From Paraburkholderia phenazinium (GTDB taxonomy: Bacteria > Pseudomonadota > Gammaproteobacteria > Burkholderiales > Burkholderiaceae), in assembly GCF_900142845.1 (NCBI RefSeq), contig NZ_FSRU01000002.1, positions 2,728,001 to 2,792,000 of the forward strand: a DNA stretch of 64,000 bases. Reading direction: 5' to 3'. Below the pieces are notes generated by a model. The model worked only from the letters and a program-made list of their open reading frames with translations, was not told the origin of the DNA and searched no databases. Both the position numbers and the translations under genes were made by a program. The stretch's first letter is position 1. Every line of letters starts with the position of its first letter. Below are positions 1 to 8,944 of this stretch, piece after piece.

Positions 1-1
1 G

Positions 2-139
2 ATCAACGACGGCGCGCAAAAACTGGAGTCGATGCCGTGGCTGCTGCTGTGCCCGGCGGTGATGCTGTGCGTCACGCTGTACTGCGTGAACTTTGTCGGC
101 GACGGGCTGCGCGACGCGCTCGATACCAAGGAGCGGTGA
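2..139 (+). CDS. dppC: Dipeptide ABC transporter permease, C-terminal fragment
   Basis: Only the last 45 codons are inside the window, so the gene is cut by the window edge. The visible part is one hydrophobic segment (PWLLLCPAVMLCVTLYCVNF) followed by a GDGLRDALD tail, which is the usual C-terminus of DppC/OppC inner-membrane permeases (BPD_transp_1 family). The stop codon lies 1 base before the start of the following ATPase gene, so it belongs to the same operon. The role inferred from family and neighbours is one half of the membrane channel of a di/oligopeptide importer. The exact substrate cannot be told from this fragment. Confidence 0.8.
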   Translation: MNDGAQKLESMPWLLLCPAVMLCVTLYCVNFVGDGLRDALDTKER

Positions 140-140
140 G

Positions 141-1148
141 ATGGCGTTGCTTGAAGTAAAAGATCTGGGCGTGCGCTTCACACGACGCGACGCCTCGCCG
201 GTGGATGCAGTGCAACGCGTGTCGTTCACGCTCGAAAAGGGCAAGACGCTGGGGATTGTCGGCGAATCGGGTTCAGGGAAAAGTCAGACGGTGATGGCGC
301 TGCTCGGGCTCTTGCCCGGCAACGGCCAGGCCTCCGGCGAAGCGCTCTACGCAGGACGCAACCTGCTGACGTTGAGCCAGCGCGAACTGAACCAGATTCG
401 CGGCGATCGCATCGGCATGGTGTTCCAGGATCCGATGACCTCGCTCAACCCGTTTCTGACGGTCGAGCGGCAGATGACCGAGGCCCTGCAACTGCACCGC
501 GGCGTGTCGCGGCGCGAGGCGCGCCAGAAGGCCATCGAGGCGCTGCAGCGCGTGTGGATTCCGGATGCGGCGCGCCGCATCGACCGCTATCCGCACGAGT
601 TCTCGGGCGGCATGCGCCAGCGCGTGACGATCGCCACGGCGCTGCTGACCGAGCCGGAAATCCTGATCGCCGACGAACCGACCACGGCGCTCGACGTGAC
701 GGTGCAGGCGCAGATCATCGAACTGCTGCGCGAGCTGAACCGCGACCTGGGGACGGCGATCATTCTGATCACGCACGACATGGGCGTGGTCGCGGGACTC
801 GCGGACGACGTGATGGTGATGTACGCGGGGCGGACGGTGGAACGCGCCGGCGCGCAGGCGCTCTTCGAGAACCCGACCCATCCGTACACACGTGGGCTGC
901 TCGACGCGTTGCCGCGCATCGACGACAGCGACGGGACCCATGACATCGACGCGCCGCTGCGCACGATTGCGGGCAATCCGCCGGCGCCCGGCGAGGCGAT
1001 CGAAGGCTGCGCGTTTGCGCCGCGCTGTGCGCTGGCGAAAGAACGCTGCCACAGCACGCGACCCGAACTGGAGGCGATCGCCGGCGAGAAAGACGGCTGG
1101 CGTGCATGCTTGCGCCCGGTCGGCGAGATGATGGAGGTGGTGCGGTGA
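141..1148 (+). CDS. dppD: Dipeptide/oligopeptide ABC transporter ATP-binding protein DppD
   Basis: This 335-residue cytoplasmic ATPase powers the peptide importer. Walker A (GESGSGKS) is at residues 41-48, the signature SGGMRQR near 154 and Walker B (ILIADEP) near 175, followed by the switch His in ILITHD. The C-terminal oligo_HPY region has [11 protein letters not shown] and a Cys-rich tail (CAFAPRC, then ERC and RAC) typical of DppD-type subunits. An upstream in-frame ATG at 93 would run into the preceding permease gene. The ATG at 141 gives the standard MALLEVKDL start and follows GGAGCGG. The gene overlaps dppF by four bases, implying translational coupling. Family assignment is firm; peptide specificity is inferred. 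Confidence 0.93.
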   Translation: MALLEVKDLGVRFTRRDASPVDAVQRVSFTLEKGKTLGIVGESGSGKSQTVMALLGLLPGNGQASGEALYAGRNLLTLSQRELNQIRGDRIGMVFQDPMTSLNPFLTVERQMTEALQLHRGVSRREARQKAIEALQRVWIPDAARRIDRYPHEFSGGMRQRVTIATALLTEPEILIADEPTTALDVTVQAQIIELLRELNRDLGTAIILITHDMGVVAGLADDVMVMYAGRTVERAGAQALFENPTHPYTRGLLDALPRIDDSDGTHDIDAPLRTIAGNPPAPGEAIEGCAFAPRCALAKERCHSTRPELEAIAGEKDGWRACLRPVGEMMEVVR

Positions 1149-2275
1149 GTGAGACGGCGACGCAAAGGACGGTGGATATGGGTAACGGGATGGCAGGAAT
1201 GCCGCTCGGCGGCGGCGCGGCGGGTGGCAATGCCGGCGCCGCGGTGGGCGAGTCCGTGCTGACGGTGCGCGATCTCAAGGTGCACTTCCGGGTGCCGCGC
1301 GGCGCGTATCCGTGGTCGTCGAAAGCGACGCTGCGCGCGGTCGACGGCGTGTCGTTCGAGGTTCGGCGCGGCGAGACGGTGGGGCTCGTCGGCGAGTCGG
1401 GTTGCGGCAAGTCGACGCTGGCGCGCGCGATCATCGGCTTGACGCCGGTGACCGCGGGCAGCGTGCGCTGGCGCGATACCGAAACCGTCAGCGACGGACG
1501 GCGGCCGGCCTCCGCCATGGAGCGGCTGCGCAAGGATGTGCAGATGGTGTTCCAGGATCCGCTCGCGTCGCTCGATCCGCGCATGACGATCGAGCAGATC
1601 GTCACCGAGCCGCTGAAGGTGCAACGCCCCGGGCTCGGACGCGACGAAACGCGTGCCCGCGTGGTGACGATGCTCGAACGCGTGGGGCTCGGCGCGCATC
1701 ATCTGTCGCGGTATGCGCATGAGTTTTCCGGCGGACAGTGTCAGCGAATCGGGATTGCGCGCGCTTTGGTGGGCGAGCCGCAACTGGTGATCTGCGACGA
1801 ACCGGTCTCCGCACTGGACGTGTCGATTCAGGCGCAGATCGTGAACCTGCTGCGCGATCTGCAGCGGGAGTTGCAGCTTTCCTTGCTGTTTGTCGCGCAT
1901 GACCTGGCCGTCGTCAAGGCGATCAGCCAGCGAGTCCTCGTGATGTACCTCGGGCGCGTAATGGAGCTCGGGACGCGGCACGAGGTGTATGGCTCGCCGC
2001 AGCATCCTTATACGCGGGCTTTGCTGTCGGCTGTGCCGCGGCCCGATCCAGCGACGGAGCGCACGCGTACCCATGCCGTGCTGACCGGAGAAATGCCCTC
2101 GCCGTTGAACCTGCCTTCAGGGTGCGCGTTTCGCACGCGGTGTCCGGAGGCGATCGGCGCGTGCGCGGAAGAAGTGCCGCAGTCGATCTCGCGTGGCACG
2201 GGGGATCGGCGGGTGGCGTGTATCCGGGTGGGAGCGGAGCCGGTTGCGTCCACGGTCCACGCTGTTAGCCGCTAA
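1145..2275 (+). CDS. dppF: Dipeptide/oligopeptide ABC transporter ATP-binding protein DppF
   Basis: This is the second ATPase subunit (376 residues) of the peptide importer and pairs with DppD. Walker A (GESGCGKS) is near residues 83-90, the signature SGGQCQRIG near 196 and Walker B (LVICDEP) near 214. The C-terminus has the [18 protein letters not shown] motif and the CAFRTRC cluster of the oligo_HPY domain. The chosen start is the GTG at 1145 within GTGA, overlapping the dppD stop. An ATG at 1106 lies inside dppD and gives an unlikely extension. The first 35 or so residues are Gly/Ala-rich and not family-like; translation could instead begin at an internal Met, such as those in the VDMGNGM stretch. 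Confidence 0.92.
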   Translation: MSETATQRTVDMGNGMAGMPLGGGAAGGNAGAAVGESVLTVRDLKVHFRVPRGAYPWSSKATLRAVDGVSFEVRRGETVGLVGESGCGKSTLARAIIGLTPVTAGSVRWRDTETVSDGRRPASAMERLRKDVQMVFQDPLASLDPRMTIEQIVTEPLKVQRPGLGRDETRARVVTMLERVGLGAHHLSRYAHEFSGGQCQRIGIARALVGEPQLVICDEPVSALDVSIQAQIVNLLRDLQRELQLSLLFVAHDLAVVKAISQRVLVMYLGRVMELGTRHEVYGSPQHPYTRALLSAVPRPDPATERTRTHAVLTGEMPSPLNLPSGCAFRTRCPEAIGACAEEVPQSISRGTGDRRVACIRVGAEPVASTVHAVSR

Positions 2276-2305
2276 AGCGCGTACCGTTCAGAGCGATGTT
2301 TGAGC

Positions 2306-2334
2306 GAGCTTCGCCGCGTGATGCGGCGAAGCTC
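2306..2334. terminator. Perfect 12-bp hairpin between convergent genes
   Basis: The arms GAGCTTCGCCGC (2306-2317) and GCGGCGAAGCTC (2323-2334) pair perfectly around a 5-base loop. The hairpin lies 30 bases past the dppF stop and just before the stop of the convergent gene at 2343. No T-tract follows on either strand, so intrinsic termination is uncertain; it may protect 3' ends instead. Confidence 0.45.
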
Positions 2335-2342
2335 TACATGCA

Positions 2343-2825
2343 TTACGGCGAAACGGTAAAGGCCGGATTCGGACTCACCGACAGGCTGTTGACCGTGCAA
2401 CTGCCGCTAAGCGGTTGCGCACTCGCGCTGAGCGTATTGGTGGCGTTGCTCCAACTGCCGTTGATCGTCGAGGGGCCGCAATTCGCGCCGAGCACGCTAA
2501 AGCCGACGTTCGCCACGTTGCCCGCCGTCGTGCTGGTGGCGACGAGTTTCCACGGCAGCCCGATGATCTGCGGCACGCCGCACAAACCGCTACCGGTGAT
2601 CGCCACTGAATTGATCTGGGCGTAGGTGCCGTCGGTGCTGACCACGCCACTGAGCGTGATGCCGCAACTGACGTTGGGCGCAATCGGCGTGCTGACATTG
2701 ATCGTACCGGGCGCCGTGAAGGAAGAACCGGCCGGCCCGATCGTGGCGGCCGAGACTATCGGTGACAGGGTTGCGCAAATTAGAGCGACAGCAGCACCGC
2801 GAGCAAACGTCTTGATGAGCTTCAT
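2343..2825 (-). CDS. Secreted small protein resembling alkane-oxidation activator PraB
   Basis: The 160-residue product starts with a clear signal peptide (MKLIKTFARGAAVALICATL, cleavage probably after VSAA). The mature part is Gly/Ser/Thr-rich with short beta-like repeats (TLSGVVSTDGTYAQINSVAITGSG) and three or four Cys residues. The pattern resembles PraB, a small exported protein described in Pseudomonas as a protein activator of alkane oxidation, and similar Burkholderia exoproteins. I assign it from overall look rather than a catalytic motif, so the function is tentative. The ATG at 2825 is preceded by GGAAGG; a longer form starting at 2873 would bury the signal peptide. No alkane hydroxylase gene is nearby. 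Confidence 0.6.
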   Translation of the reverse strand: MKLIKTFARGAAVALICATLSPIVSAATIGPAGSSFTAPGTINVSTPIAPNVSCGITLSGVVSTDGTYAQINSVAITGSGLCGVPQIIGLPWKLVATSTTAGNVANVGFSVLGANCGPSTINGSWSNATNTLSASAQPLSGSCTVNSLSVSPNPAFTVSP

Positions 2826-3046
2826 GATTTGCCTTCCATAGTTGATGGCAACGAAGTTGCCGGATAGAGGCAACAGGCAGCGCTGTTCAGACCGCTCGCC
2901 ACCCCGCCTTTTCGATGAACCAAACTGGCGCTACCTTCTTGCGACAAGCGCGCAGTAAGCGTACGCGCTGACGCATTACTCATTCGTCATCCTTATTGTT
3001 TTTCGAACCCGGAGGACAGCCGGGTTCCACATACGCGATGCGAGAT

Positions 3047-4702
3047 TTATTGCACGAACGCGCCGATCGAGAGGTAAGGATTGACGACGCCGGCTTGAGT
3101 GGGCGTGGACGATGGCGTGTTGACGCCGTTCATCAACAGGCCGTATACCTGCCCTACCTGGACCATCACGCCGGAATCGCCGGCCTTGTAGATCAAGGTG
3201 CTACCCGACGTCAGCGGACGCGTCGCCGTGACATTGACGAGCCCCGGTTTCGACTGCGTGTAGTCAAAGCTGAAGTCACCGGAATCTACGGTCGTGAAGG
3301 GATTGACCAGTTTTCCGACCGAGCCCTGAAACAGCGTCGAGGTGTAGTTCACGCCGGGTGCAAACGACGCGCTGCCGTCGATGCAGGCACCCGCCGACGC
3401 GTAGGCGGTCGAATACTGCCCGTTGATCACCACACTGCCTTGCACCGCGGCGCTATAGGTGACCACGCCGCACGCCGACGCGCTGTTCGCCCCAATGTAG
3501 CCACCGCTCAAGGTGCCCGCAGCCAGTTGTGTCGCCGGCGCCAGCAGGGAAATGCCAAGCTGGTCGTCGAGTACCGAAGCGAACGGATTGGCCAGATCGG
3601 CCGACGCGTAACCGACGCGAATGATGACGGGCACCAGTTGGCCATTCACATTGCCGACGATCATCACGCCATGCGCGTGGTTGGTACTGGTGATCAGTTG
3701 GGTGACCCCCTGCCCGACAGCCGGGTAGTACAACTGTCCGCTCGGCGGTGTGCTGACGAACACGTTGTCTGGCGTTCCGTCGGCATTGGTTCTAAGCGTC
3801 CATGGCGTACCGGTGGACGTACACGAGTAGGTGGAACCGTCGGGCACGCAGGTGCCGTTGGCATCGAAGCTTTCCGAGGCCTGGATCGCATCGGGCTCCC
3901 AGCCTACGTTGCTGCCGGACGTCACAACCGGCGCGCCGCTCTGGAAGCTGGTGCCTTCCGGTGTCATGCGGAATCCCAACTCGTTGTAGGCGCCGGCCAC
4001 TTTCGAGAAGTCCGTGACCGTCTGGCTGAAGCCGAGGAACGGGTACGAGTCGAAGGTGCGCGACGGCACCGCGCCGATGGTGTAGCCCGGGAAGAGCGGA
4101 ACGCCGCCGAACGAGATCGTGGCGCCGGGAATACCGCCGCCAATGATCCCCTGTCCGACGAACAGCATGGGAGGATCCTGCGGGTTCACCGTGATCGAAT
4201 AGGCGCCGTCCTGGGTCTTGCCATTTTCCAGCAAGATCGCGCATCGGTTCTGTTCGGCGGTCGGCAATGCGTAAGGCGTGCTGACGTTGCCGCTGGCGTC
4301 CGTCACCTGGTACTGGTTGGGATGCACGTACGAACCCGTGATCGTCAGACCCGCACGCGTCTGATTGACCTGGCCCGACGAGACCGGCACGGCCGATTCC
4401 ACAAAGGTCATCTGATACTGGCTCGTTGCCGAGTTGAACTGCATCTTGATGTATTCGCCGCTCCCGGAGCCACCCGTGTAGGTCGTCGAGTTGTCGAGCG
4501 ACTCGGGACATAGCTGCTTGGCGGCCACCGGCGTGGAGGTGGGCGCGCCCTGTCCGCTACAGGTACTGCCCGAGCATTGCGGCACGGAGATAGCAGCCGG
4601 CGAACCGGGGGTGTCTCCGTTGCAGCCCGATAGCATTACAGGCAATGCGAGTACGCAAAATATGAAAACTGCCAGCCCTCGCCGGCTCCCTCGATGCGCC
4701 AT
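3047..4702 (-). CDS. Large lipoprotein of unknown function (possible DUF2957 family)
   Basis: A 551-residue lipoprotein. After a basic N-terminus and the hydrophobic run LAVFIFCVLALPVM comes the lipobox LSGC with the lipidated Cys at residue 27. A low-complexity Ser/Thr/Gly/Pro linker follows, then a long beta-rich domain with few charged residues. I believe it belongs to the Burkholderia-restricted DUF2957 family, from memory of that family's look. Function is unknown; the sequence supports membrane anchoring and export, and orientation (inner or outer membrane) cannot be decided. GGAG lies about 9 bases before the ATG. The gene is monocistronic and has an unusually motif-rich upstream region. 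Confidence 0.75.
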   Translation of the reverse strand: MAHRGSRRGLAVFIFCVLALPVMLSGCNGDTPGSPAAISVPQCSGSTCSGQGAPTSTPVAAKQLCPESLDNSTTYTGGSGSGEYIKMQFNSATSQYQMTFVESAVPVSSGQVNQTRAGLTITGSYVHPNQYQVTDASGNVSTPYALPTAEQNRCAILLENGKTQDGAYSITVNPQDPPMLFVGQGIIGGGIPGATISFGGVPLFPGYTIGAVPSRTFDSYPFLGFSQTVTDFSKVAGAYNELGFRMTPEGTSFQSGAPVVTSGSNVGWEPDAIQASESFDANGTCVPDGSTYSCTSTGTPWTLRTNADGTPDNVFVSTPPSGQLYYPAVGQGVTQLITSTNHAHGVMIVGNVNGQLVPVIIRVGYASADLANPFASVLDDQLGISLLAPATQLAAGTLSGGYIGANSASACGVVTYSAAVQGSVVINGQYSTAYASAGACIDGSASFAPGVNYTSTLFQGSVGKLVNPFTTVDSGDFSFDYTQSKPGLVNVTATRPLTSGSTLIYKAGDSGVMVQVGQVYGLLMNGVNTPSSTPTQAGVVNPYLSIGAFVQ

Positions 4703-5258
4703 TACTCGTCTCCGTAGTCGTATTTTTATTTAAAACCCAGACATCATCTATTCACCCGGCATTGATGTGTCCATTCATTGCAATGCGTGCAAATCAATGC
4801 ATAAAACGTTTTTGCGCTACTCTGGCCGCCGGATTAAACGGAATAACATTTCCCGCGGCAAAATGCATATTGCATTGAAGGACAACCGGAATCCGCAATA
4901 CGCGTAGCACATTGCAGACTGCAATGCAGTTGTCTTCCCTGGCGGATATGGACCTCGTGGTGCATTGCGCTAATTGGCCGGATATTCATGTAATTTGTGG
5001 GCATACACTAGCCCTACAGACCTGACGTGTACATAGAGTCTTTGATCCAAACAAGCTAGCTGGGACAGCGGTGCCTGTTCTCATGGGTCTGCCGGGATTT
5101 AAAACGGGTGTGTGAATGGGTTTGCCTGCTTGAAGTGAGATTACAGCGACCCATGGGATGCAATTCACGTATTCTGATCTCCGGTATCCATGGCAAGCGC
5201 AACGAATCGCGAGTCCAACGAATGCGTTGCGATTTTGTTCGTTAATCTGGGAGCTGGC
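4703..5258. promoter_or_regulatory. AT-richer divergent intergenic region with repeated CAATGC/GCATTG motifs
   Basis: These 556 bases separate the lipoprotein gene (minus) from the membrane protein gene (plus). GCATTG or CAATGC occurs at 4759-4764, 4781-4786, 4795-4800, 4872-4877, 4922-4927 and 4962-4967. Two sites sit in palindromes: CATTGCAATG at 4776-4785 and CATTGCAG-A-CTGCAATG at 4910-4926. This looks like an operator array for the lipoprotein gene, but the regulator is unknown. From about 4990 to 5258 I see no further feature beyond the ribosome-binding site of the next gene. Confidence 0.5.
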
Positions 5259-6140
5259 ATGCTGTCCTTGCGAAGCGAGAAAAAACGTACCGCGATATCG
5301 CTGTGGAGTGGCGTGGGGTGGGCGATATGTGGATGCGTAGCGATTGCGGTGACGTTGGTGGCGATGGGGCGGTGGCCGGCAGGCGGCGGAGGGATGACGC
5401 CTGTTGCGATGCCGGCGGGAACGCAAGGCTCGGGTGCCGTAGCGAGTGTGCGTACGGGCGCGGGAGGCGTGCAACGTTCATTGGTTCACCCGGCTTCAGC
5501 GGCGACGAACGGGGTGGACGTGCTGGCACGACTCGAGACGGCAGGGGGTAGCGGTCATGCCGTTCAGTCTGAAACGAATACGAGCAACACGCTAAACGAA
5601 GCGCTGCAACGCGCGTTCTCTTACCCGGATTTCACTGCACTGGCCGGGCGGAGCGATCCTGAAGGTCTGGTGGAAGCAGCGGCTTGGGCCGATGCGTGCG
5701 CGGGCGGGATGCTGGCCGCACAGGAGCAATTGCTGCGTTGCGGCGACGCGAAACTGCACGAGGCGCGCTATGCCGAGGACATGCTAAAGAAGGCCGCTGA
5801 CGCCGGGCAACCTGCGGCTGTTCTTGCGCTGGCGCAGCGGTACCCTGCGCAATGGTTGGAGATTCCTCTGCCTGGCGGGGATATGCTGGGTGACCGCGTG
5901 TTTACGCTTGCTGCCCGTGGTCACCCCGCCGCCCTGGCGATGCTCAGCCAGTTGTGCGCTGTCGAAGGCGCATGCGTCGAGCCGCAGTTGACGCGCAACG
6001 TGCTGGCACTGCTGCAATTGAGTATCTACAAGACCGGAACGTCTGATGTTAGCCAGTATCTGACGGGGCCTGAGAGCGAGCGGCGAGCCGCTGCCGATCG
6101 GGCCGCACAACTACGCGCGAGGTTGAATTGGCCGGCCTGA
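5259..6140 (+). CDS. Membrane-anchored protein of unknown function
   Basis: A 293-residue protein with a short basic N-terminus (MLSLRSEKKRTAISLW), one probable transmembrane helix at about residues 15-40 (GWAICGCVAIAVTLVAMG), an Ala/Gly-rich linker of about 70 residues and a C-terminal helical domain with repeated ALAQRYP/LAARGHPAALAML-type segments and several Cys. The helical repeats faintly recall Sel1/TPR-like units, but I cannot assign a family. The domain would lie in the periplasm if the helix is a signal anchor. The ATG at 5259 is preceded by GGGAG at good spacing; a longer frame open from 5190 lacks such a signal. I do not recognise the gene. Confidence 0.7.
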   Translation: MLSLRSEKKRTAISLWSGVGWAICGCVAIAVTLVAMGRWPAGGGGMTPVAMPAGTQGSGAVASVRTGAGGVQRSLVHPASAATNGVDVLARLETAGGSGHAVQSETNTSNTLNEALQRAFSYPDFTALAGRSDPEGLVEAAAWADACAGGMLAAQEQLLRCGDAKLHEARYAEDMLKKAADAGQPAAVLALAQRYPAQWLEIPLPGGDMLGDRVFTLAARGHPAALAMLSQLCAVEGACVEPQLTRNVLALLQLSIYKTGTSDVSQYLTGPESERRAAADRAAQLRARLNWPA

Positions 6141-6459
6141 ACGAGAACCTTCGTTAAGATCTGGTGCCCGTCATAGCTAGTACACCTTACGAGAGATGCA
6201 CACGATGTCGACCGGCCTGTGGCTTTCGTCGGACGAGACGGTTGGACACCGACCGTTTGGCGGCCATCGGGGATGCGAGCGTCGAATCGTCCGAGTTCAT
6301 CGATCTTTTGGCGGATGCAGGTATGTCGATGGGAGGATCGTACCGATAGAGTATGGGTCGAGAAAGATCTACCGGGGCAGATCAGATTTGTCTAACTTGG
6401 GGGCTGCCCGCAACCGGCGCAGCGAATTGCGGCACTTCTATTTTTTAGTTGGGGCGCAC
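6141..6459. other. Non-coding gap, no clear feature
   Basis: This 319-base stretch precedes the glycosyltransferase-like gene. Open frames run through it (for example 6164-6349), but they have poor codon structure, no good ribosome-binding site and no recognisable protein motifs. It probably carries the promoter of the downstream gene. It could also be decayed coding sequence. Confidence 0.4.
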
Positions 6460-7512
6460 ATGCGCATCTCCATCGGAACATGGTTCGTCGCTGACTCGAA
6501 AGAGAACGAAACCGCATTTCCACAAGTTGGGCAGCGCTCCTCAACCCTCGCCTTTCAGGACGTCTACTGGCGTTGCGTCGCGTGCTTCTACGTCACGAGT
6601 GTTGCCAACAATCCGCACGCAAGGCACGTGTTTTATACAAACACCCACATCAGACATGTCGACGGTTTTGACATGCAAGGGCTGTTCGACCGGCTTGGTG
6701 TGGAAGTTATCCAGCTTCCCATCACCTACAGGCTCCCGCGAGACAAGGCCAGATCCTGGGGGAATCAGTTTTACATCCTGGACATCATCAAACACATGGC
6801 CGGAAACCCGTCCACTGATAAGTTCGTCATTCTCGACAGCGATTGCATCTGGAATTCGAGCGCAGAAAAGCTGAGCAGTGCGCTCGATGAATGTGGATGC
6901 CTGATGTACACGCTTGGTAATGAGGAATTCGAAACCAACGCGGCTATCAACGGTATTACGCGGCAGCAGATGCGGGCAGCCCTGAATGACTGGCAAGGCA
7001 CAAGCACACCAGGCGCATCGGCGGAGGCCGAGGGCGTCGAATATAACGGTGGCGAACTGTTCGCCGCTACGCACGCCGAATGCAAGGTCCTTGCCTCCAT
7101 GATCGACGATCTATGGCAATGGCAATCTGGACAGCCGGACAAAAAGGGATTTCTTGAGGAAGCTCATTTCCTCAGCATCCTCTATGCGGCTCGCGGATAC
7201 AAGACGTCGACTGCCAATCCGTTTATCAAGCGGATGTGGACCGCATTCAAGTTCAACAATGTCGAGAAGAAGGATCTCGGCATTGACATATGGCATTTAC
7301 CTTGCGAAAAGAAAAGCGGGTTCCGTACCGCGTTTGGACAACTGGCGGATGGCAAATTGCCGGACGACCCGTCCCGTTTGAGCGCTTATTTTGCGCACAC
7401 CATGGGAATTCCTCGGCGCAGCACAGGAAAATTCGTTGCGGACGCCTCGCGGAAGATCAACGAAAAAGCGCAGGCTTTTGTGGGTGCCAGGATTGGGTTG
7501 AGGGCGGGGTAA
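6460..7512 (+). CDS. Glycosyltransferase-like protein with DSD motif
   Basis: A 350-residue soluble protein. The region near residues 115-130 reads KFVILDSDCIW: a hydrophobic strand ending in Asp-Ser-Asp, the arrangement of the metal- and nucleotide-sugar-binding DxD motif of GT-A glycosyltransferases. Downstream NGGELFAA and EEAHFLSILYAARGY are consistent with acceptor-side elements of GT8-like or related families. I infer a sugar transferase; donor and acceptor are unknown. The frame is open further upstream, but the ATG at 6460 follows GGGGCG and begins a normal protein, whereas the upstream extension looks random. Base composition is visibly lower in GC than its neighbours, suggesting acquisition. 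It is convergent with the sulfatase maturase gene. Confidence 0.6.
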   Translation: MRISIGTWFVADSKENETAFPQVGQRSSTLAFQDVYWRCVACFYVTSVANNPHARHVFYTNTHIRHVDGFDMQGLFDRLGVEVIQLPITYRLPRDKARSWGNQFYILDIIKHMAGNPSTDKFVILDSDCIWNSSAEKLSSALDECGCLMYTLGNEEFETNAAINGITRQQMRAALNDWQGTSTPGASAEAEGVEYNGGELFAATHAECKVLASMIDDLWQWQSGQPDKKGFLEEAHFLSILYAARGYKTSTANPFIKRMWTAFKFNNVEKKDLGIDIWHLPCEKKSGFRTAFGQLADGKLPDDPSRLSAYFAHTMGIPRRSTGKFVADASRKINEKAQAFVGARIGLRAG

Positions 7513-7581
7513 GCAGGGCTAGCGAAGCTTCGTCAAAGAGACGTCGCAAACCGACGCGGTACACCCCACAGGCAACGCCGC

Positions 7582-8868
7582 TCACGCGAGTTGCGCCGCC
7601 ATCTGCCGGAGCCGAGGACCGGCGTGGTTATGAAAGCGCTGGATTCCTGCGCACAGGTAGTTAAGCCCCGGCTCTCCGTCAGGCGTACGCAGGAAGCGGT
7701 TCTTCGGACACTCCCCCCAGCACAGTTTCAGGTGCTTGCATTGTTTGCAGTAGGTAGGCAACGTGCTCCGCTTCGCATATCCAAACGTCTGCTGACGGGC
7801 AGAAAATGCCATCGCGCCGAGATGCTCGTTCTGGATGTTGCCCAGAGCGAAGTCAGGATAGACATAGTGATCGCATGAGTAGGCGGTGCCGTCGTGCTCC
7901 ACGGCGAGCGCCTTGCCGCAGAACTCAGCCGTCACGCAGGTTTGTGCCGGCTGACCCATGGACTGCGCCACGGCGGTCTCGAACACACTGACCAGCACCC
8001 GTCCGGCGTCCTTACGGTCCCATTCGTCGAAGGTGCGGCAAAGAAAGTAGCCCCAATCCTGTGGGTCGACGGACCATTCGGTGACGATCGAGTCGGGGTT
8101 TCCTGGCCTCGCCGCACTTGAGTCCATCAAAGGCATGGAGTCGAGCGGCCAGTGTTGCGGAGCAACCGTCGTGAAGTCTTTCGGCTCCACGCATGGAATG
8201 AACTGCATATAGGTCGAGCCGATCTCGTCGCGCAGAAAGCGGTAGACATCGAGCGGGCGCTTCGCGTTGATGCGGTTGACCACGGTCAGCGTGTTAAATC
8301 GCACGCCATGGCGCTTCAGCGCGCCGATCCCGCGCATGACCGAGTCGAACGTGGAGTTGCCTTTCCGGTCCACGCGAAACGCATCGTGAAGCGCGCGCGG
8401 TCCATCGATACTGACGCCCACCAGAAAATCGTGCTTCGCGAGGAACGCGCACCAGGCATCGTCGAGCAGTGTGGCATTGGTCTGCAGGTCGTTGACAATG
8501 CGTCGCCCCATGAGCCGGTAGCGCGCCTGCAACTCCACGATCAGCTCAAAGAACGCGAGACCTAACATGGTCGGCTCGCCGCCTTGCCAGGAAAACACAA
8601 TCTCATCGGCGTTCTGCGCCTCGATGTACTGCCTGATATAGCGTTCCAGCATCGACGACTCCATCCGCCGGCCGCGATGTTGATCGAGCAGGTGTTCCTT
8701 GTGCAGGTAGTAGCAGTAAGTGCAATCGATATTGCACGTCGAACCCACCGGCTTGGCCATTGCGTGAAAGCGCCCTTTGCGCTCGGGTCTGCACGGCTCT
8801 GCGGCGGGCGTTGGATTGAGGCAGGGTAGCGGGCTTGTGCCAGCAGCTTTGCGCACAATAACTTTCAT
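7582..8868 (-). CDS. Radical SAM anaerobic sulfatase maturase (anSME-like)
   Basis: The 428-residue protein carries the radical SAM motif CNIDCTYC (Cys45, Cys49, Cys52), which binds the SAM-cleaving 4Fe-4S cluster. C-terminal SPASM Cys clusters hold auxiliary clusters: CGKALAVEHDGTAYSCDHY, then YCKQCKHLKLCWGEC and a last CAG. This is the layout of enzymes that oxidise the active-site Cys or Ser of type I sulfatases to formylglycine. It lies 76 bases downstream of a Cys-type arylsulfatase gene on the same strand, the expected client. AAGGAG precedes the ATG at 8868; an internal Met at residue 37 is a possible alternative start. Aerobic bacteria usually use a copper FGE instead, so this choice is notable. 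Confidence 0.88.
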   Translation of the reverse strand: MKVIVRKAAGTSPLPCLNPTPAAEPCRPERKGRFHAMAKPVGSTCNIDCTYCYYLHKEHLLDQHRGRRMESSMLERYIRQYIEAQNADEIVFSWQGGEPTMLGLAFFELIVELQARYRLMGRRIVNDLQTNATLLDDAWCAFLAKHDFLVGVSIDGPRALHDAFRVDRKGNSTFDSVMRGIGALKRHGVRFNTLTVVNRINAKRPLDVYRFLRDEIGSTYMQFIPCVEPKDFTTVAPQHWPLDSMPLMDSSAARPGNPDSIVTEWSVDPQDWGYFLCRTFDEWDRKDAGRVLVSVFETAVAQSMGQPAQTCVTAEFCGKALAVEHDGTAYSCDHYVYPDFALGNIQNEHLGAMAFSARQQTFGYAKRSTLPTYCKQCKHLKLCWGECPKNRFLRTPDGEPGLNYLCAGIQRFHNHAGPRLRQMAAQLA

Positions 8869-8891
8869 GGGAAGCAGCTCCTTCGGTTCGT

Positions 8892-8924
8892 GTGCGCCGG
8901 CCGCGTGTATGGCGGCCGGCGCAC
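8892..8924 (-). other. 13-bp GC hairpin between sulfatase and maturase genes
   Basis: The arms 8892-8904 and 8912-8924 (GTGCGCCGGCCGC and its complement) pair perfectly around a 7-base loop. The element lies between the sulfatase stop and the maturase start on the minus strand, with no T-tract. It may set relative expression of the two genes by mRNA stability or attenuation. Confidence 0.5.
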
Positions 8925-8944
8925 GAGGTGCAGGAATCAGCCGG

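Noticed and set aside
4986..5529. Minus-strand Arg/His-rich frames opposite the membrane protein gene
   Set aside because: Low-complexity antisense translations with no start signal.
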